64,000 bases of DNA, from positions 372,001 to 436,000 of the forward strand of contig NZ_RCDI01000003.1 of the NCBI RefSeq assembly GCF_003675875.1, written 5' to 3'. This DNA comes from Halostella limicola (GTDB lineage Archaea > Halobacteriota > Halobacteria > Halobacteriales > Natronoarchaeaceae). The notes below the pieces were generated by a model, which searched no databases, was not told the DNA's origin, and saw only the letters and a list, made by a program, of their open reading frames with translations. A program made the position numbers and the translations under genes. This document shows positions 9,339 to 18,032 of this stretch, piece by piece (position 1 is the stretch's first letter; the number at the start of each line of letters is the position of its first letter).

Positions 9339-10097
9339 ATGAGCGCACCGCTCGACCACGTGATGATGCGCGTCGAGGACATGGAGGAATCGCTGGAGTG
9401 GTACCAGTCCCACTTCGACTACGAGGAGAAGGGCCGCTGGGAGGCCGACACCTTCACCAACGTCTTCCTCGGCCCCGAGGACAAACACGACGAGGGGGCG
9501 CTGCTCGAACTCACCTACAACCACGACGGTCGTTCCTACGACATGGGCGACGCGTGGGGCCACATCGCCGTCCGCGTCGAGGACGTGTACGAGGCGTACG
9601 ACGAACTGATGGACCAGGGCGTCGAGGACTACCGCGACCCCGACTCCTGCGGCGGGCAGTACGCCTTCGTCACGGACCCGGACGGCCACGAGATCGAGAT
9701 CGTCGAGCGCGACCACGGCGCGCGGTGGAGTCTCGACCACACGATGATCCGCGTCGAGGACGTGGAGCGTTCCATCGGCTGGTTCGCGCGCGTGCTCGAC
9801 TACGAGATGTTCCGCCGGAGCGAGCACGACACCTTCGCGCTTTACTTCATGAAACCCCGCGACGCCGCCGACGAGCAGATGTCCGTCGAACTCACCTTCA
9901 ACTACGACGGCAGCACGTACGAACTGGGCGACGCGTGGGGGCACGTCGCCGTCGAGGTCGACGACCTGCAGGGCTTCTGGGACACTGCGATGGAGCGCGG
10001 CGCGGAGGACTACCGCGACCCCGAGTCGTGCGACAACATGTACGCCTTCACGGAAGATCCCGACGGGCACGAGGTCGAGATAGTTACCGAAGACTGA
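9339..10097 (+). CDS. Double VOC-domain protein (glyoxalase I/dioxygenase superfamily)
   Basis: 252 residues made of two tandem vicinal-oxygen-chelate units. The first (about 1-125) starts PLDHVMMRVEDMEESLEWY and ends DPDGHEIEIVE; the second (about 130-252) starts SLDHTMIRVEDVERSIGWF and ends DPDGHEVEIVTE. Each has the His at the first strand and the Glu near the end that normally bind a divalent metal. Lactoylglutathione-lyase annotation is common for such proteins, but haloarchaea use other thiols (for example gamma-glutamylcysteine), so the true substrate is uncertain. ATG 9339 is chosen because the first VOC strand begins five residues in. Confidence 0.87.
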   Translation: MSAPLDHVMMRVEDMEESLEWYQSHFDYEEKGRWEADTFTNVFLGPEDKHDEGALLELTYNHDGRSYDMGDAWGHIAVRVEDVYEAYDELMDQGVEDYRDPDSCGGQYAFVTDPDGHEIEIVERDHGARWSLDHTMIRVEDVERSIGWFARVLDYEMFRRSEHDTFALYFMKPRDAADEQMSVELTFNYDGSTYELGDAWGHVAVEVDDLQGFWDTAMERGAEDYRDPESCDNMYAFTEDPDGHEVEIVTED

Positions 10098-10235
10098 TTC
10101 CGTCGGCCGTCCCCGCGAGGGGAAATTCGCCACCCGGGACGGTGAAACGCGTCATGTGAGTACGGCCGACAGAACGAACCTCTGACGCCGCGTCAGACAC
10201 CCGTCGGATTCTTTGAACGAATTCTCGCTGTTTCG

Positions 10236-10243
10236 TTTATATA
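10236..10243 (+). promoter_or_regulatory. Distal candidate TATA box upstream of the S-layer gene
   Basis: TTTATATA within the 389-bp gap between the VOC gene and the S-layer gene. It would start transcription near 10267 and give a leader of about 220 nt. Rest of the gap: an AT-richer stretch with no other recognised site apart from the proximal promoter. Confidence 0.4.
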
Positions 10244-10347
10244 CTCTCCTCCGTCCGGCCCCGACGACTGATTTCGCAAATATCGGGCGTTAGTGGCTGT
10301 CTCCGGCTTTGTGAAGGATTACCACACACATCAACCACCACAAAGCA

Positions 10348-10354
10348 TTTATAA
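10348..10354 (+). promoter_or_regulatory. Proximal candidate TATA box for the S-layer gene
   Basis: TTTATAA after CAAAGCA, a good archaeal BRE/TATA combination. The predicted transcription start is near 10377-10379, giving a leader of about 110 nt. A leader of similar length has been reported for S-layer glycoprotein mRNA in other haloarchaea. Confidence 0.55.
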
Positions 10355-10388
10355 CGACGGGACATCGGTTTCTACCGTACCCCTACCC

Positions 10389-10490
10389 ATGGTGACAGTA
10401 GCGATTATCGATGGCCGCATCCCGTTCACGGATGCTTTCGCGTCAGAGAAAGCTGCTGTTGCCGGTGCAACACGACAACAACAAACATGA
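10389..10490 (+). CDS. Possible 33-residue leader peptide overlapping the S-layer start
   Basis: An ATG at 10389, about 11 nt after the predicted transcription start, opens a 33-codon frame (begins MVTVAIIDGRIPF, ends ATRQQQT). Its TGA (10488-10490) overlaps the S-layer ATG (10487-10489) in an ATGA junction. There is no Shine-Dalgarno before the S-layer start; the preceding bases are CA-rich. This fits translational coupling. Against it, third-codon-position G+C is weak in the second half, so it may be a chance frame in an untranslated leader. Confidence 0.4.
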   Translation: MVTVAIIDGRIPFTDAFASEKAAVAGATRQQQT

Positions 10491-12880
10491 CAAGCAACAC
10501 AGAGAAGTTCCGTGGCCTGTTCCTTGCAGCGCTTATGGTCTTCTCCGTATTCGCAGGCTCTGTCGCATTCGCTGGTTCCGCCGCCGCGGCGAACCAGGTG
10601 GATGCCGACGAGAACCTGAATAACGGAGAGACGTACTGGCAAGGTCAGGTCCTCTACGAGGACGGATTCAATACAGCGAACGGTGGAGAAGACTATCAGA
10701 TTCGTGACGAGGACGGCAACCTCGTCCGTGAACGTACTGCCGACTCCGACGGCTCCGCGCTGATCAGCACGTCGGGTCTCGAAGGCGACTACACGCTCAC
10801 CACGTCGAGCAGCGGCTCGAACAAGAGCGTCGACTTCGAGGTCGCAGTGCAGGACTTCAACGTCACCGCTGACGACGGCGAGGTCAACATCGCCGGTGAC
10901 AACACCAACGAGACGTTCAACATCGATTCGAACCGTGGCTCCTTCACGGTGAACGTCTCCGAGGCTGACGGTGACATCGACGCAAGCGAACTCGAGACCG
11001 CTTTCGCGGGCGAGGGCGCAACTGCGGTCGGTGACAACGTCCAGATTCAGGTTTCCGGTGGCACCACCATCGAGGGCAACTTCAGCCAGATCAGCGCTGG
11101 CGAGTACACCCTCGACGTCGAGGTCAACGACACCGACGCTGCAGACACCGTCGACCTGAACCTCACCCGGGACACGGGCGAGGCTGAGTTCACTCAGTCC
11201 GTCGTTACCGAGAACGTCGGTGACGTCGCCGAGGTTACTGTCGAACTCTCGAACAGTGACCAGGGCGCTATCACCATCGGTGACTTCGAGAGCGACGGCT
11301 ACCAGGCCAACGCGACTGTCACTGACGGCGACGGTGACGGCGAAGTTACCGTCCGGTTCAACACGTACACGGCTGGTAACACGTCGGGCAACCTCAACTC
11401 GTTCGTCGTTGAGGCAGCCGACAGCGACGACGACGTGACGCTTCAGAACCAGTCCGCACTGAGCGCCAACGCGCTCCTCGCGAACACCACGTACGACATG
11501 TCCGTCCGCTCCGGCACTGACGTCAGCACTGACGCCAGTGACGTGGCGACGCTGAACCTGCGCAGCCGCTCGACCGACGAGCTTACCATCGGCACCGCGC
11601 CCGGTAGCGAGGACTTCAGCGAAGCATCCGACGTCGTTAGCGCCATCTCGGACGACAACTCCGTCGCCGAGGGCGACTACATCGTCCACGAGCTCGATGC
11701 CAGCGGTCTCGCCGGCATCGCCGCGGAGAACGATGGCCTCTTCAACGCCATCGCCAACAACGGTAACATCACGCTGACGGTCGAGCAGGACCGCCAGCGT
11801 CCGAACCGTCCCCAGAAGGAACTGACGCTCGGTAGTCAGAACACGACGATCTACAGCGACACCGCGAACGACTCGTACTACATCGTCGTCGACTCGGAAC
11901 AGCTGAACAACATCGACGTTGACGACGGCAGCTACACGACGACGCTGACCGTTGGTGAGGAGACCGTCCTCGCCAGCAGCGACGAGGAAGTGAGCGACTC
12001 CTTCAACCTCGTCGAGCCGACGGCGACCGTCCAGCCGCCTGAGGTCGAGGCCAACGCTGGCCAGACCATCCAGGGTCAGAGCTCGCTCGCCGCTGGCTCC
12101 CAGGTCACCATCCGTGTCCAGAGCCAGTCCAGCGCCAACCCGTTCCTCCTGGAGCAGCGCGCAACGGTCCAGGACGGCGGCTCCTTCAGCGCTGACTTCG
12201 ACTTCAGCGAGGCCGAGGAAGGCACGAACTTCACCGTCGACGTCCGTGAGAGCGGCTCGTCGCTCCTCGACGAGGCCCAGGCCGGCACCGTCGGTGAGGC
12301 TCAGCCCGCTCAGATCTCCTACTCTGGCGGCATCAGCGACGACGGTACTGTCGTGACGGTTGACGAGGTCTTCCTGCCGAACGGCGGCTTCGTCACGGTC
12401 CACGACGAGACCCTCGTCTCCGAGGACGACGCCTTCGGTAGCGTCCTGGGCACCTCCGAGTACCTCGAGGCCGGCCAGCACAGCGACGTGCAGGTCGAGC
12501 TCGACGGTGCTCTCAACGAGTCCCAGACGCTGATCCCGATGGCCCACCAGGACACCAACGACAACCAGGAGTACGACTTCGTCGACTCCGAGGGTGAGGA
12601 AGACGTCCCGTACACGGACGAGAACGACGAAGCAGTTCTCGACTCCGCGGACGTCGAAGTTGGTGACTCCGGTGAGGACAACGAGACGACCACCGAGGAC
12701 ACCACCACCGAGACGACCACCGAGGAGACCACCACCGAAGAGACCACCACCACCGAAGCCACCGACGGCGACGGTGACGGTGACTCCGACAACGACGGCG
12801 GTCAGCCCGGCTTCGGCATCAGCGTCGCCATCGTGGCGCTCATCGCTGCTGCCCTGCTGGCCCTGCGCCGTCAGGACTAA
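10487..12880 (+). CDS. csg: S-layer glycoprotein with PGF-CTERM anchor
   Basis: Major cell-wall subunit, 797 residues. A signal peptide (about 1-34, cleaved after SAAAA) leads to NQVDADENLNNGETYW, typical of mature haloarchaeal S-layer proteins. The long Asp/Glu/Ser/Thr-rich ectodomain has at least fifteen Asn-X-Ser/Thr sequons for N-glycosylation. A Thr/Glu-rich stalk (about 735-760, expected O-glycosylation) is followed by QPGFG and a single hydrophobic helix ending in basic residues, the PGF-CTERM signal processed by an archaeosortase with lipid attachment. Codons include more T-ending choices than neighbours, as in a very highly expressed gene. Single gene with its own promoter and terminator. 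Confidence 0.96.
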   Translation: MTSNTEKFRGLFLAALMVFSVFAGSVAFAGSAAAANQVDADENLNNGETYWQGQVLYEDGFNTANGGEDYQIRDEDGNLVRERTADSDGSALISTSGLEGDYTLTTSSSGSNKSVDFEVAVQDFNVTADDGEVNIAGDNTNETFNIDSNRGSFTVNVSEADGDIDASELETAFAGEGATAVGDNVQIQVSGGTTIEGNFSQISAGEYTLDVEVNDTDAADTVDLNLTRDTGEAEFTQSVVTENVGDVAEVTVELSNSDQGAITIGDFESDGYQANATVTDGDGDGEVTVRFNTYTAGNTSGNLNSFVVEAADSDDDVTLQNQSALSANALLANTTYDMSVRSGTDVSTDASDVATLNLRSRSTDELTIGTAPGSEDFSEASDVVSAISDDNSVAEGDYIVHELDASGLAGIAAENDGLFNAIANNGNITLTVEQDRQRPNRPQKELTLGSQNTTIYSDTANDSYYIVVDSEQLNNIDVDDGSYTTTLTVGEETVLASSDEEVSDSFNLVEPTATVQPPEVEANAGQTIQGQSSLAAGSQVTIRVQSQSSANPFLLEQRATVQDGGSFSADFDFSEAEEGTNFTVDVRESGSSLLDEAQAGTVGEAQPAQISYSGGISDDGTVVTVDEVFLPNGGFVTVHDETLVSEDDAFGSVLGTSEYLEAGQHSDVQVELDGALNESQTLIPMAHQDTNDNQEYDFVDSEGEEDVPYTDENDEAVLDSADVEVGDSGEDNETTTEDTTTETTTEETTTEETTTTEATDGDGDGDSDNDGGQPGFGISVAIVALIAAALLALRRQD

Positions 12881-12896
12881 CTCGGTTAACTAACCA

Positions 12897-12920
12897 CCGG
12901 CTCACGCCGGCTTTCGACGC
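12897..12920 (+). terminator. Candidate terminator after the S-layer gene
   Basis: CCGGC (12897-12901), TCAC loop and GCCGG (12906-12910) form a short hairpin 17 nt after the stop, followed by a pyrimidine-rich stretch. The convergent dph5 gene ends at 12987. Confidence 0.35.
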
Positions 12921-12986
12921 GGTTCCATTCTTTCGCGTGCTACGTCCGATAGCGCGGCTGTCGGCAGAAAGAGCGCGTTTCGGTAC

Positions 12987-13790
12987 TCAGTCGAGCAGTT
13001 CCGCCGGCGCGTCCGCGAGGTCGGCGAGCGCGTCGCGTTCCACGTGATGGAGATCGCCCGGAACGACGAGGAGGTGTAGCGGACCGCCGAACGATCCGTC
13101 TGCGAGCGCGTCCAGCCGGTCCGCCGCGACGGTCGGGTCCGGACTCCCGGCCCGCGCGACGACGACGCCGAGCGCGTCGGGGTACTCCTCCGCGAGATAC
13201 CCGGCGGCCGTGTCGGCGGTCATGTACTCCTCTAATTCCTCGTCGCCGGCGCGGGCGATCGCGGCCGCGTTGTCGACCTTGATGTCGAGGTAGACGAGGG
13301 TGTGCAGGCCGCGCTCGCGGTTCGCGTCGATCGTCTCGGTGACGCTCGCAGGGAGGCCGTCGGCCCCGTGGGCGTACGCGAACGGCAGCGTCGTCGCCTT
13401 GCCGAATCGGTAGTTCTGAAGCCCTGTGAGCGCGCTCGCGGCGGCCTGGGCGGTCGTACCGTGGACGACTCTGGTCTCGATGCCGCGGTCGTGCGCGCGC
13501 AGGCGGAGGTCGACGTGGGTCGTCGAGATCATCGTGTCGCCGGCGGTGAGGAACGCGACGTCCGCCGATTCGGCGGCGTCGAGGATCTCGGCGGGGTCCT
13601 GCTCGACGCCGGCGCGCTCCCGAACATCGATAGGCGTGTCGTGATACTCTTCGAGCTCCTCGACGGTGGTGGCGACCAGCGTGCTGGTGTAGAACTCCGC
13701 GAACGCGCGGTCGGCCGCGCGGAGGGCGTCCCGTCCCTCCACGGTGATCGACCGCTCGTCGTAGAGGCCGAGTCCGATGAACGTGAGCAT
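12987..13790 (-). CDS. dph5: Diphthine synthase
   Basis: S-adenosylmethionine-dependent methyltransferase that methylates the modified histidine of elongation factor 2 during diphthamide synthesis. 267 residues, normal length. The tetrapyrrole-methylase fold signatures are visible: MLTFIGLGLYDERSIT at the N-terminus, FLTAGDTMISTTHVDL near residue 80, GTTAQAAASALTGLQNYRFG near 112, and the C-terminal LLVVPGDLHHVERDAL. Convergent with the S-layer gene and divergent from trm5, another translation-related methyltransferase. Confidence 0.95.
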   Translation of the reverse strand: MLTFIGLGLYDERSITVEGRDALRAADRAFAEFYTSTLVATTVEELEEYHDTPIDVRERAGVEQDPAEILDAAESADVAFLTAGDTMISTTHVDLRLRAHDRGIETRVVHGTTAQAAASALTGLQNYRFGKATTLPFAYAHGADGLPASVTETIDANRERGLHTLVYLDIKVDNAAAIARAGDEELEEYMTADTAAGYLAEEYPDALGVVVARAGSPDPTVAADRLDALADGSFGGPLHLLVVPGDLHHVERDALADLADAPAELLD

Positions 13791-13878
13791 ACCCGGACTC
13801 GGCCGCCCGCCCGCTTAACGCTCCGGGTTCGGCGGCGGAAGCGTCAGGCTTACCCCCGCAACCGGCGGACGGGGTAGT

Positions 13879-14859
13879 ATGGAAGCGCCGTGCGTGCGCG
13901 TCCCGCGGGAGGACGGCGAGGCGACCCGCCGCGCCCTCGCGGACGACGACCTCGTCGCCGAGGACTTGGAGATCGAGTTCGAGGAAGGCCACCTCTACAT
14001 CCCCGTCACCGACGCGGCGGCGGTGCCGGACGAGTACGACGTGGTCGTCCGCGACGTCGCCGAGCGCGACGTGCAGGTGATGCCGACCGAACTGCTCGGT
14101 TTCGACCCGAGCTACGAGCGTCTGGGCGACATCGTCATCGTCGACGAGGACGACCCGGCGCGCGCGCGGGCCGTCGCCGACGCCGTCGTCGAGTCTGACA
14201 TCCCGGTGAAGACGGTCGTCAACCGCGCGTCGAAGATCGAGGGCGAGCTCCGCATCCGGGACTGGGACGTCCTCGCGGGCGAGGAGACCGAGACCGTCCA
14301 CCGCGAGTACGGCTGCGAGTACGCCCTCGACATCGCGGAGATGTACTTCTCCCCGCGACTCGCCACGGAGCGCCACCGCGTCACCGAGCAGGTCGAGGCC
14401 GGCGAGCGCGTGTTCGACATGTTCGCCGGCGTCGGCCCGTTCGTCGTTCCGGCGGCGAAGCGCGGCGCGGAGGTCGTCGGCGTCGACCTGAACGAGCGCG
14501 CCGTCGAGTACCTCCGGGAGAACGCCGAGCGAAACGGCGTCGCCGACCGCGTGACGGCGATCGCGGGAGACGTCAGAGACGTAGCACCGGACTACGAGAA
14601 CTGGGCCGACCGCGTCGTGATGAACCTCCCGCACAGCGCCGACGAGTTCCTCGACGCGGCCGTCGCCGTCGCCGGCGACGACTGCGTGCTCCACTACTAC
14701 GACATCCAGCACGAGGACGACCCGTACGGTCCCGGCGAGCGGGCCATCCGTGACGCCGCCGCCCCCGAGTACGAGGTGACAGTCGAGACGGGACGCACCG
14801 TCCGGTCGTACGCGCCCCACGAGGTGAACGTCTGTCTCGACGTGCGACTGTCTCGCTAA
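13879..14859 (+). CDS. trm5: tRNA (guanine(37)-N1)-methyltransferase Trm5
   Basis: Makes m1G37 next to the anticodon of tRNAs that read CNN codons, protecting the reading frame. 326 residues: an N-terminal D1-like part, a D2 docking domain (about 75-170, VMPTELLGFDPSYERLGDI), then the catalytic Rossmann domain with SAM motif FDMFAGVGPFVVPAAK near residue 178, acidic DLNERA near 205 and the Trm5-type NLPHSADEFLD motif near 250. Start ATG 13879. It lies immediately upstream of the tRNA-Thr gene. Assignment is firm; some archaeal homologues also act in wyosine synthesis. Confidence 0.92.
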   Translation: MEAPCVRVPREDGEATRRALADDDLVAEDLEIEFEEGHLYIPVTDAAAVPDEYDVVVRDVAERDVQVMPTELLGFDPSYERLGDIVIVDEDDPARARAVADAVVESDIPVKTVVNRASKIEGELRIRDWDVLAGEETETVHREYGCEYALDIAEMYFSPRLATERHRVTEQVEAGERVFDMFAGVGPFVVPAAKRGAEVVGVDLNERAVEYLRENAERNGVADRVTAIAGDVRDVAPDYENWADRVVMNLPHSADEFLDAAVAVAGDDCVLHYYDIQHEDDPYGPGERAIRDAAAPEYEVTVETGRTVRSYAPHEVNVCLDVRLSR

Positions 14860-14922
14860 CGGCGGCGGAATTCGCAATCCTTAAACCGATTATCGCGCCT
14901 ATGTTGAGTTACGTTACACCCA

Positions 14923-14997
14923 GCCGGTGTAGCTCAGACTGGCTAGAGCGAATCCTTCGTAAGGATTAGGTCGAGGGTTCAAATCCCTCCACCGGCT
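14923..14997 (+). tRNA. tRNA-Thr (anticodon CGT)
   Basis: 75-nt cloverleaf without intron. Acceptor arms GCCGGTG (14923-14929) and CACCGGC (14990-14996) pair perfectly, with discriminator T at 14997. The anticodon stem AATCC/GGATT encloses loop TTCGTAA, giving CGT at 14958-14960, which reads ACG (Thr). T arm GAGGG-TTCAAAT-CCCTC is canonical. CCA is not encoded. A weak AT-rich promoter lies in the 60 bp after trm5. Confidence 0.97.
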
Positions 14998-15082
14998 TGC
15001 CCTCTGCGACGAACGGACGTGAAGAGCGAAGCGGCCTGTGAGGGATTTGGAGTAGACGAGACGAGCGGAGCGAGTCTCGGGG

Positions 15083-15108
15083 TGGTTCAACATCCCCCTC
15101 CACCGGCT
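15083..15108 (+). repeat. Imperfect duplicate of the tRNA-Thr 3' end
   Basis: This 26-bp stretch repeats the tRNA 3' half (14975-14997) with a few inserted bases; the last 13 bp, CCCTCCACCGGCT, are identical (14985-14997 and 15096-15108). Between the copies is a purine-rich stretch with a GAGAC/GTCTC hairpin, a pattern common in haloarchaeal intergenic DNA. It looks like an old attachment-site scar or tRNA-end slippage. No integrase gene is near. The rest of the 14998-15154 gap holds nothing recognised. Confidence 0.5.
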
Positions 15109-15154
15109 CTTCTACGCGCAACTCTCACCGGCGAGCGCCGCGCGTATCGCGACG

Positions 15155-17974
15155 CTACCGGATCTCCCCGTACGTCCTGATCAGTTCCCCCTCGTAGTAT
15201 CGCCGCTGCTCGAAGCCGAGCGCGTTACACAGAAGGGTGTGACCCATGAACGAGACGGCGTAGTCGCCCATGCCGAACGGGTGGAGTTCGGTCTGCTGGG
15301 CGGGCGGCAGGATCGAGCCGAGGACGCTGATTTCGGCGTCGCCGGCCGCGAGCGTGCCGGCGCTGACGCCGCCGCCGGTGGTGCCGGCGACGCGACCGCC
15401 GGCCGCCTCGAAGGCGTCGGGCTCGACGACCGTCGCGGGCTGGTCGACGTCCGTCGTGTAGCCCAGCTGCGGACCCTTCCACATCTCCTGCTGTCTCGGC
15501 CTGATCCCGTCGAGGAGCGGGTGGTCGAAGTCCCTGTCGTCGAGGTTGGCGAACCGGACGTCGACGTCCCGAACGTCGGAGGCCTCGATATCGGCGGCGT
15601 CGCCGACGTCGAGCGCCGAAAGCAGGTTCACACCCGAGTCCGTCAGCACGAGGTCGCCGCCGGCCTCGACGAACGCCTCGATCGCAGCGAGGTACCGCTG
15701 ATCGTCGATGCCGCCGTCGTGGGACAGGACCAGTTTGTCGTAGCGGCGCTCGCCCGAGTTCCCGCGCAGTAACCGGCCGACCCGAACGTCGTGAACCCGG
15801 AGGCCGTCCATGTCGCCGTCTTCGAGGTGCTCGGAGAGGTCCGCGAAGAACTGCATCGGGTTGACCGTGTACTCCCGCTGCGAGTAGCCGAGCACCTCCT
15901 CGGGGTCCGGGTGCTCCTCGTCGGAGTCGAGGACGGTCATCTCGACCTCGATCTCGGCGTCGCCCTCGACCTCGACCTCGACGGACCACTGCCCCGCCTC
16001 GGGGCGGCGGACGTACCAGCCCTCGAAGTCGTGTCGTCTCCCCGCCGCGTCGGGATCGGCCCTCTCGGCGAGGTCGATCTCCCGGACGACCTGACCGCCG
16101 GGGTTTTCGAGACGAACGGTTCCCTCGGCGGCGTCTCCGTCGCCGGACAGGGTCACCGACAGCGAGTGCGACGATCCGGTCGCGTCCTCGGCGACGCTCG
16201 CCCGTCCCGACGGACCGGGTTGGACGACGTCGTGGCGCCGGCGCACCTCGGTCGCGCGGTCTTGCCCGCGGCCGTTCCCCTTTCCGGGGCTCTCGTCGGT
16301 GTGCGAGAGGTCGGCCGACGACCGCGTGAGTTCGTCGGTCGTGACGTACGCGGTGTCCTGACCGCCGGTGGCGACGGTCGCGTCCGTGTCGGCGGCCGCC
16401 ATCTGGGCGTACTCACGCATCGAGATGCGGTAGGCGGTGACGAGGTGACGCTCGCTGTACGGCTTCCAGTCGATCTCAGCGGCGGTGAGGTTGTTCGCGA
16501 GGATTATCTCCGGTGCGACCGTGATCGCGCCGAGGCCGCCGAACTCCTCGGGCTGGCCGGCCCAGCCGAGGAACGCGCCGGTGACTTGGTACGCGAGCGA
16601 GTCGTATATCGTGCCGTAGTCGAACAGGCTGTCGGGAGCGTAGTCGTCGGGAGCCCACGGCCACGGGTACATCTCTCCGGCGGCGCGGCTGATGTCGTCG
16701 GCGATCGCGTCGACGCCGCCCCACTGCGACTCCATCCCCTCGCCGATCCGAATGTTGACCTCGTCGAGGTCGTGCGTGCCGTCGTGGTCGAACGGCGCGT
16801 TCGTCTCGAGGTTGAACACCATCGAGTCCGCGATGTACATCCCGTGGTAATCGCAGAGGTACTCCACGTTGTCGTAGCCGCGGAAGTGGTCGACGACCGC
16901 CAGCGAGTCCGGGACGACGTCGTAGTACTCGTCGGGCGCGCCGTCGGGTTCGGCCGGCCAGAACGACGGATCGACCCACCCCATCGTCGGATACTGGCGG
17001 TTCGTGTCCACGCCGGAGGCGTTCCCCCGCTGGAAGTTGGTGACGCCATCCGGGACCCAGGGGATCTCGTACTCGAGTTTCCGTGACACCCAGCCGTCGG
17101 GATTCGTGAAGACGAAGACCAGGGCGATGTCGTCGAGCAGCTCCTCGAACTCGGGCGCCTCGCCCCTCGCGATGTCCTCGATGAGCCGGCACCCGGTCTC
17201 GGCGCCGGCCCGCTCGTCGCCGTGGATCGAGAGCGAGAACACCGCCTTCTCCTTCTCGGCGAACGAGTCGCCGCGGACGTCGTTCGTGACGTCGGCGACG
17301 TAGATCTCCTGCGGGTCGGGGTCCTCGCCGGTGAAGCGGTTGGCCCAGCCGGGCGACTCCTCGAGGGTGTGGACGCGGACGCGGTCGGGGAACTCCGACT
17401 CGAGATAGCGAAGTCCCTGTCCCGTCTCCCGGTACGAGACGAAGTTGCGCGCCGCCTCCACCGGTGGGAAGACGCCGTCCGCGTACGGCTCCTCCAGCTT
17501 CCAGAAGGGGTTCGCACCGGGCGAGAAGTCCACGTGTTCGACGCCGCCCGCGTCGAGGACCCCCGCGAGCTCGTCGGCTGTCAGACGTGCGTGCCCCGCG
17601 AGCGTCGGCGACTCGCGCGTCACCGCCTTGGCCGGGCGCGGTACCTCCTCGTCCACCGGTTCCTCGTACTCGTCCGCGAACGCCGCCAGCGCGTCGGCGT
17701 CGGCGAACTCGAGAACGACGGAGGCCTCGTAGTCGTCCGGCGTGTGGTTGACGACGAACTCACAGCGGTCGGTCATCGCCGGGTCGGTGACCGCCTCGTC
17801 GGCGGACACGGCGCCCGGCAGCGCGAGCGATGCACCGGTCGCGGCCGCTACGCCGAGGAACGTCCGTCGATCGATGGGACTGCCCTCGAACGGGTCTCCC
17901 TCGTCGCTTCCGCTCTGGTTTTCGTTCGGTTCCGGTTCCACTGATCGGTCTGAATCGTGCATACCCCCACTCAT
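15155..17974 (-). CDS. Exported M14-family zinc carboxypeptidase
   Basis: Large Tat-exported metallopeptidase (939 residues from 17974; 935 if ATG 17962 is used). Tat signal DRRTFLGVAAATGASLALPG lies near residues 35-54. An acidic pro-region is followed by the M14 catalytic domain: zinc ligands H251 and E254 (SIHGDERAGAETG), substrate-binding N325-R326 (DTNRQYP) and third ligand H377 (DYHGMYI). A linker, a pre-peptidase-like beta domain (about 610-700) and a C-terminal alpha/beta region resembling a class-I glutamine-amidotransferase-like fold follow. No membrane anchor is seen, so it is probably released. Divergent from the S8 protease; 343-bp shared control region. Confidence 0.85.
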   Translation of the reverse strand: MSGGMHDSDRSVEPEPNENQSGSDEGDPFEGSPIDRRTFLGVAAATGASLALPGAVSADEAVTDPAMTDRCEFVVNHTPDDYEASVVLEFADADALAAFADEYEEPVDEEVPRPAKAVTRESPTLAGHARLTADELAGVLDAGGVEHVDFSPGANPFWKLEEPYADGVFPPVEAARNFVSYRETGQGLRYLESEFPDRVRVHTLEESPGWANRFTGEDPDPQEIYVADVTNDVRGDSFAEKEKAVFSLSIHGDERAGAETGCRLIEDIARGEAPEFEELLDDIALVFVFTNPDGWVSRKLEYEIPWVPDGVTNFQRGNASGVDTNRQYPTMGWVDPSFWPAEPDGAPDEYYDVVPDSLAVVDHFRGYDNVEYLCDYHGMYIADSMVFNLETNAPFDHDGTHDLDEVNIRIGEGMESQWGGVDAIADDISRAAGEMYPWPWAPDDYAPDSLFDYGTIYDSLAYQVTGAFLGWAGQPEEFGGLGAITVAPEIILANNLTAAEIDWKPYSERHLVTAYRISMREYAQMAAADTDATVATGGQDTAYVTTDELTRSSADLSHTDESPGKGNGRGQDRATEVRRRHDVVQPGPSGRASVAEDATGSSHSLSVTLSGDGDAAEGTVRLENPGGQVVREIDLAERADPDAAGRRHDFEGWYVRRPEAGQWSVEVEVEGDAEIEVEMTVLDSDEEHPDPEEVLGYSQREYTVNPMQFFADLSEHLEDGDMDGLRVHDVRVGRLLRGNSGERRYDKLVLSHDGGIDDQRYLAAIEAFVEAGGDLVLTDSGVNLLSALDVGDAADIEASDVRDVDVRFANLDDRDFDHPLLDGIRPRQQEMWKGPQLGYTTDVDQPATVVEPDAFEAAGGRVAGTTGGGVSAGTLAAGDAEISVLGSILPPAQQTELHPFGMGDYAVSFMGHTLLCNALGFEQRRYYEGELIRTYGEIR

Positions 17975-17981
17975 TGTACTC

Positions 17982-18004
17982 TACGTGGTAATTACTACCA
18001 CGTA
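17982..18004. promoter_or_regulatory. Perfect 9-bp inverted repeat at the M14 promoter, candidate operator
   Basis: TACGTGGTA (17982-17990), 5-bp spacer ATTAC, TACCACGTA (17996-18004). It overlaps the predicted start of transcription for the M14 peptidase (TATA at 18026-18032), the position expected for repression. Related ATTACCA motifs occur at 18016-18022 and 18290-18296 within the same intergenic region. Confidence 0.6.
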
Positions 18005-18025
18005 ACATCCGGTTCATTACCACAT

Positions 18026-18032
18026 TATAAAT
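18026..18032 (-). promoter_or_regulatory. Candidate TATA box for the M14 peptidase gene
   Basis: Reads ATTTATA on the minus strand. The predicted start of transcription is near 18002, leaving a leader of 28-40 nt depending on the start codon used. For the divergent S8 gene a weaker TATA-like CATAAAT lies at 18214-18220; the remainder of the gap is AT-rich without other recognised elements except the palindrome GTTCGAAC at 18233-18240. Confidence 0.5.

Noticed and set aside
12690-12770. ACC/GAG-rich tandem repeat inside the S-layer gene as a CRISPR or satellite
   Set aside because: It is the in-frame Thr/Glu codon run of the glycosylated stalk; there are no spacers or regular unit lengths.
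14998-15154. Complete integrated element at the tRNA-Thr gene
   Set aside because: Only about 85 bp separate the tRNA and its duplicate, and no integrase or foreign gene is present; only a scar can be claimed.
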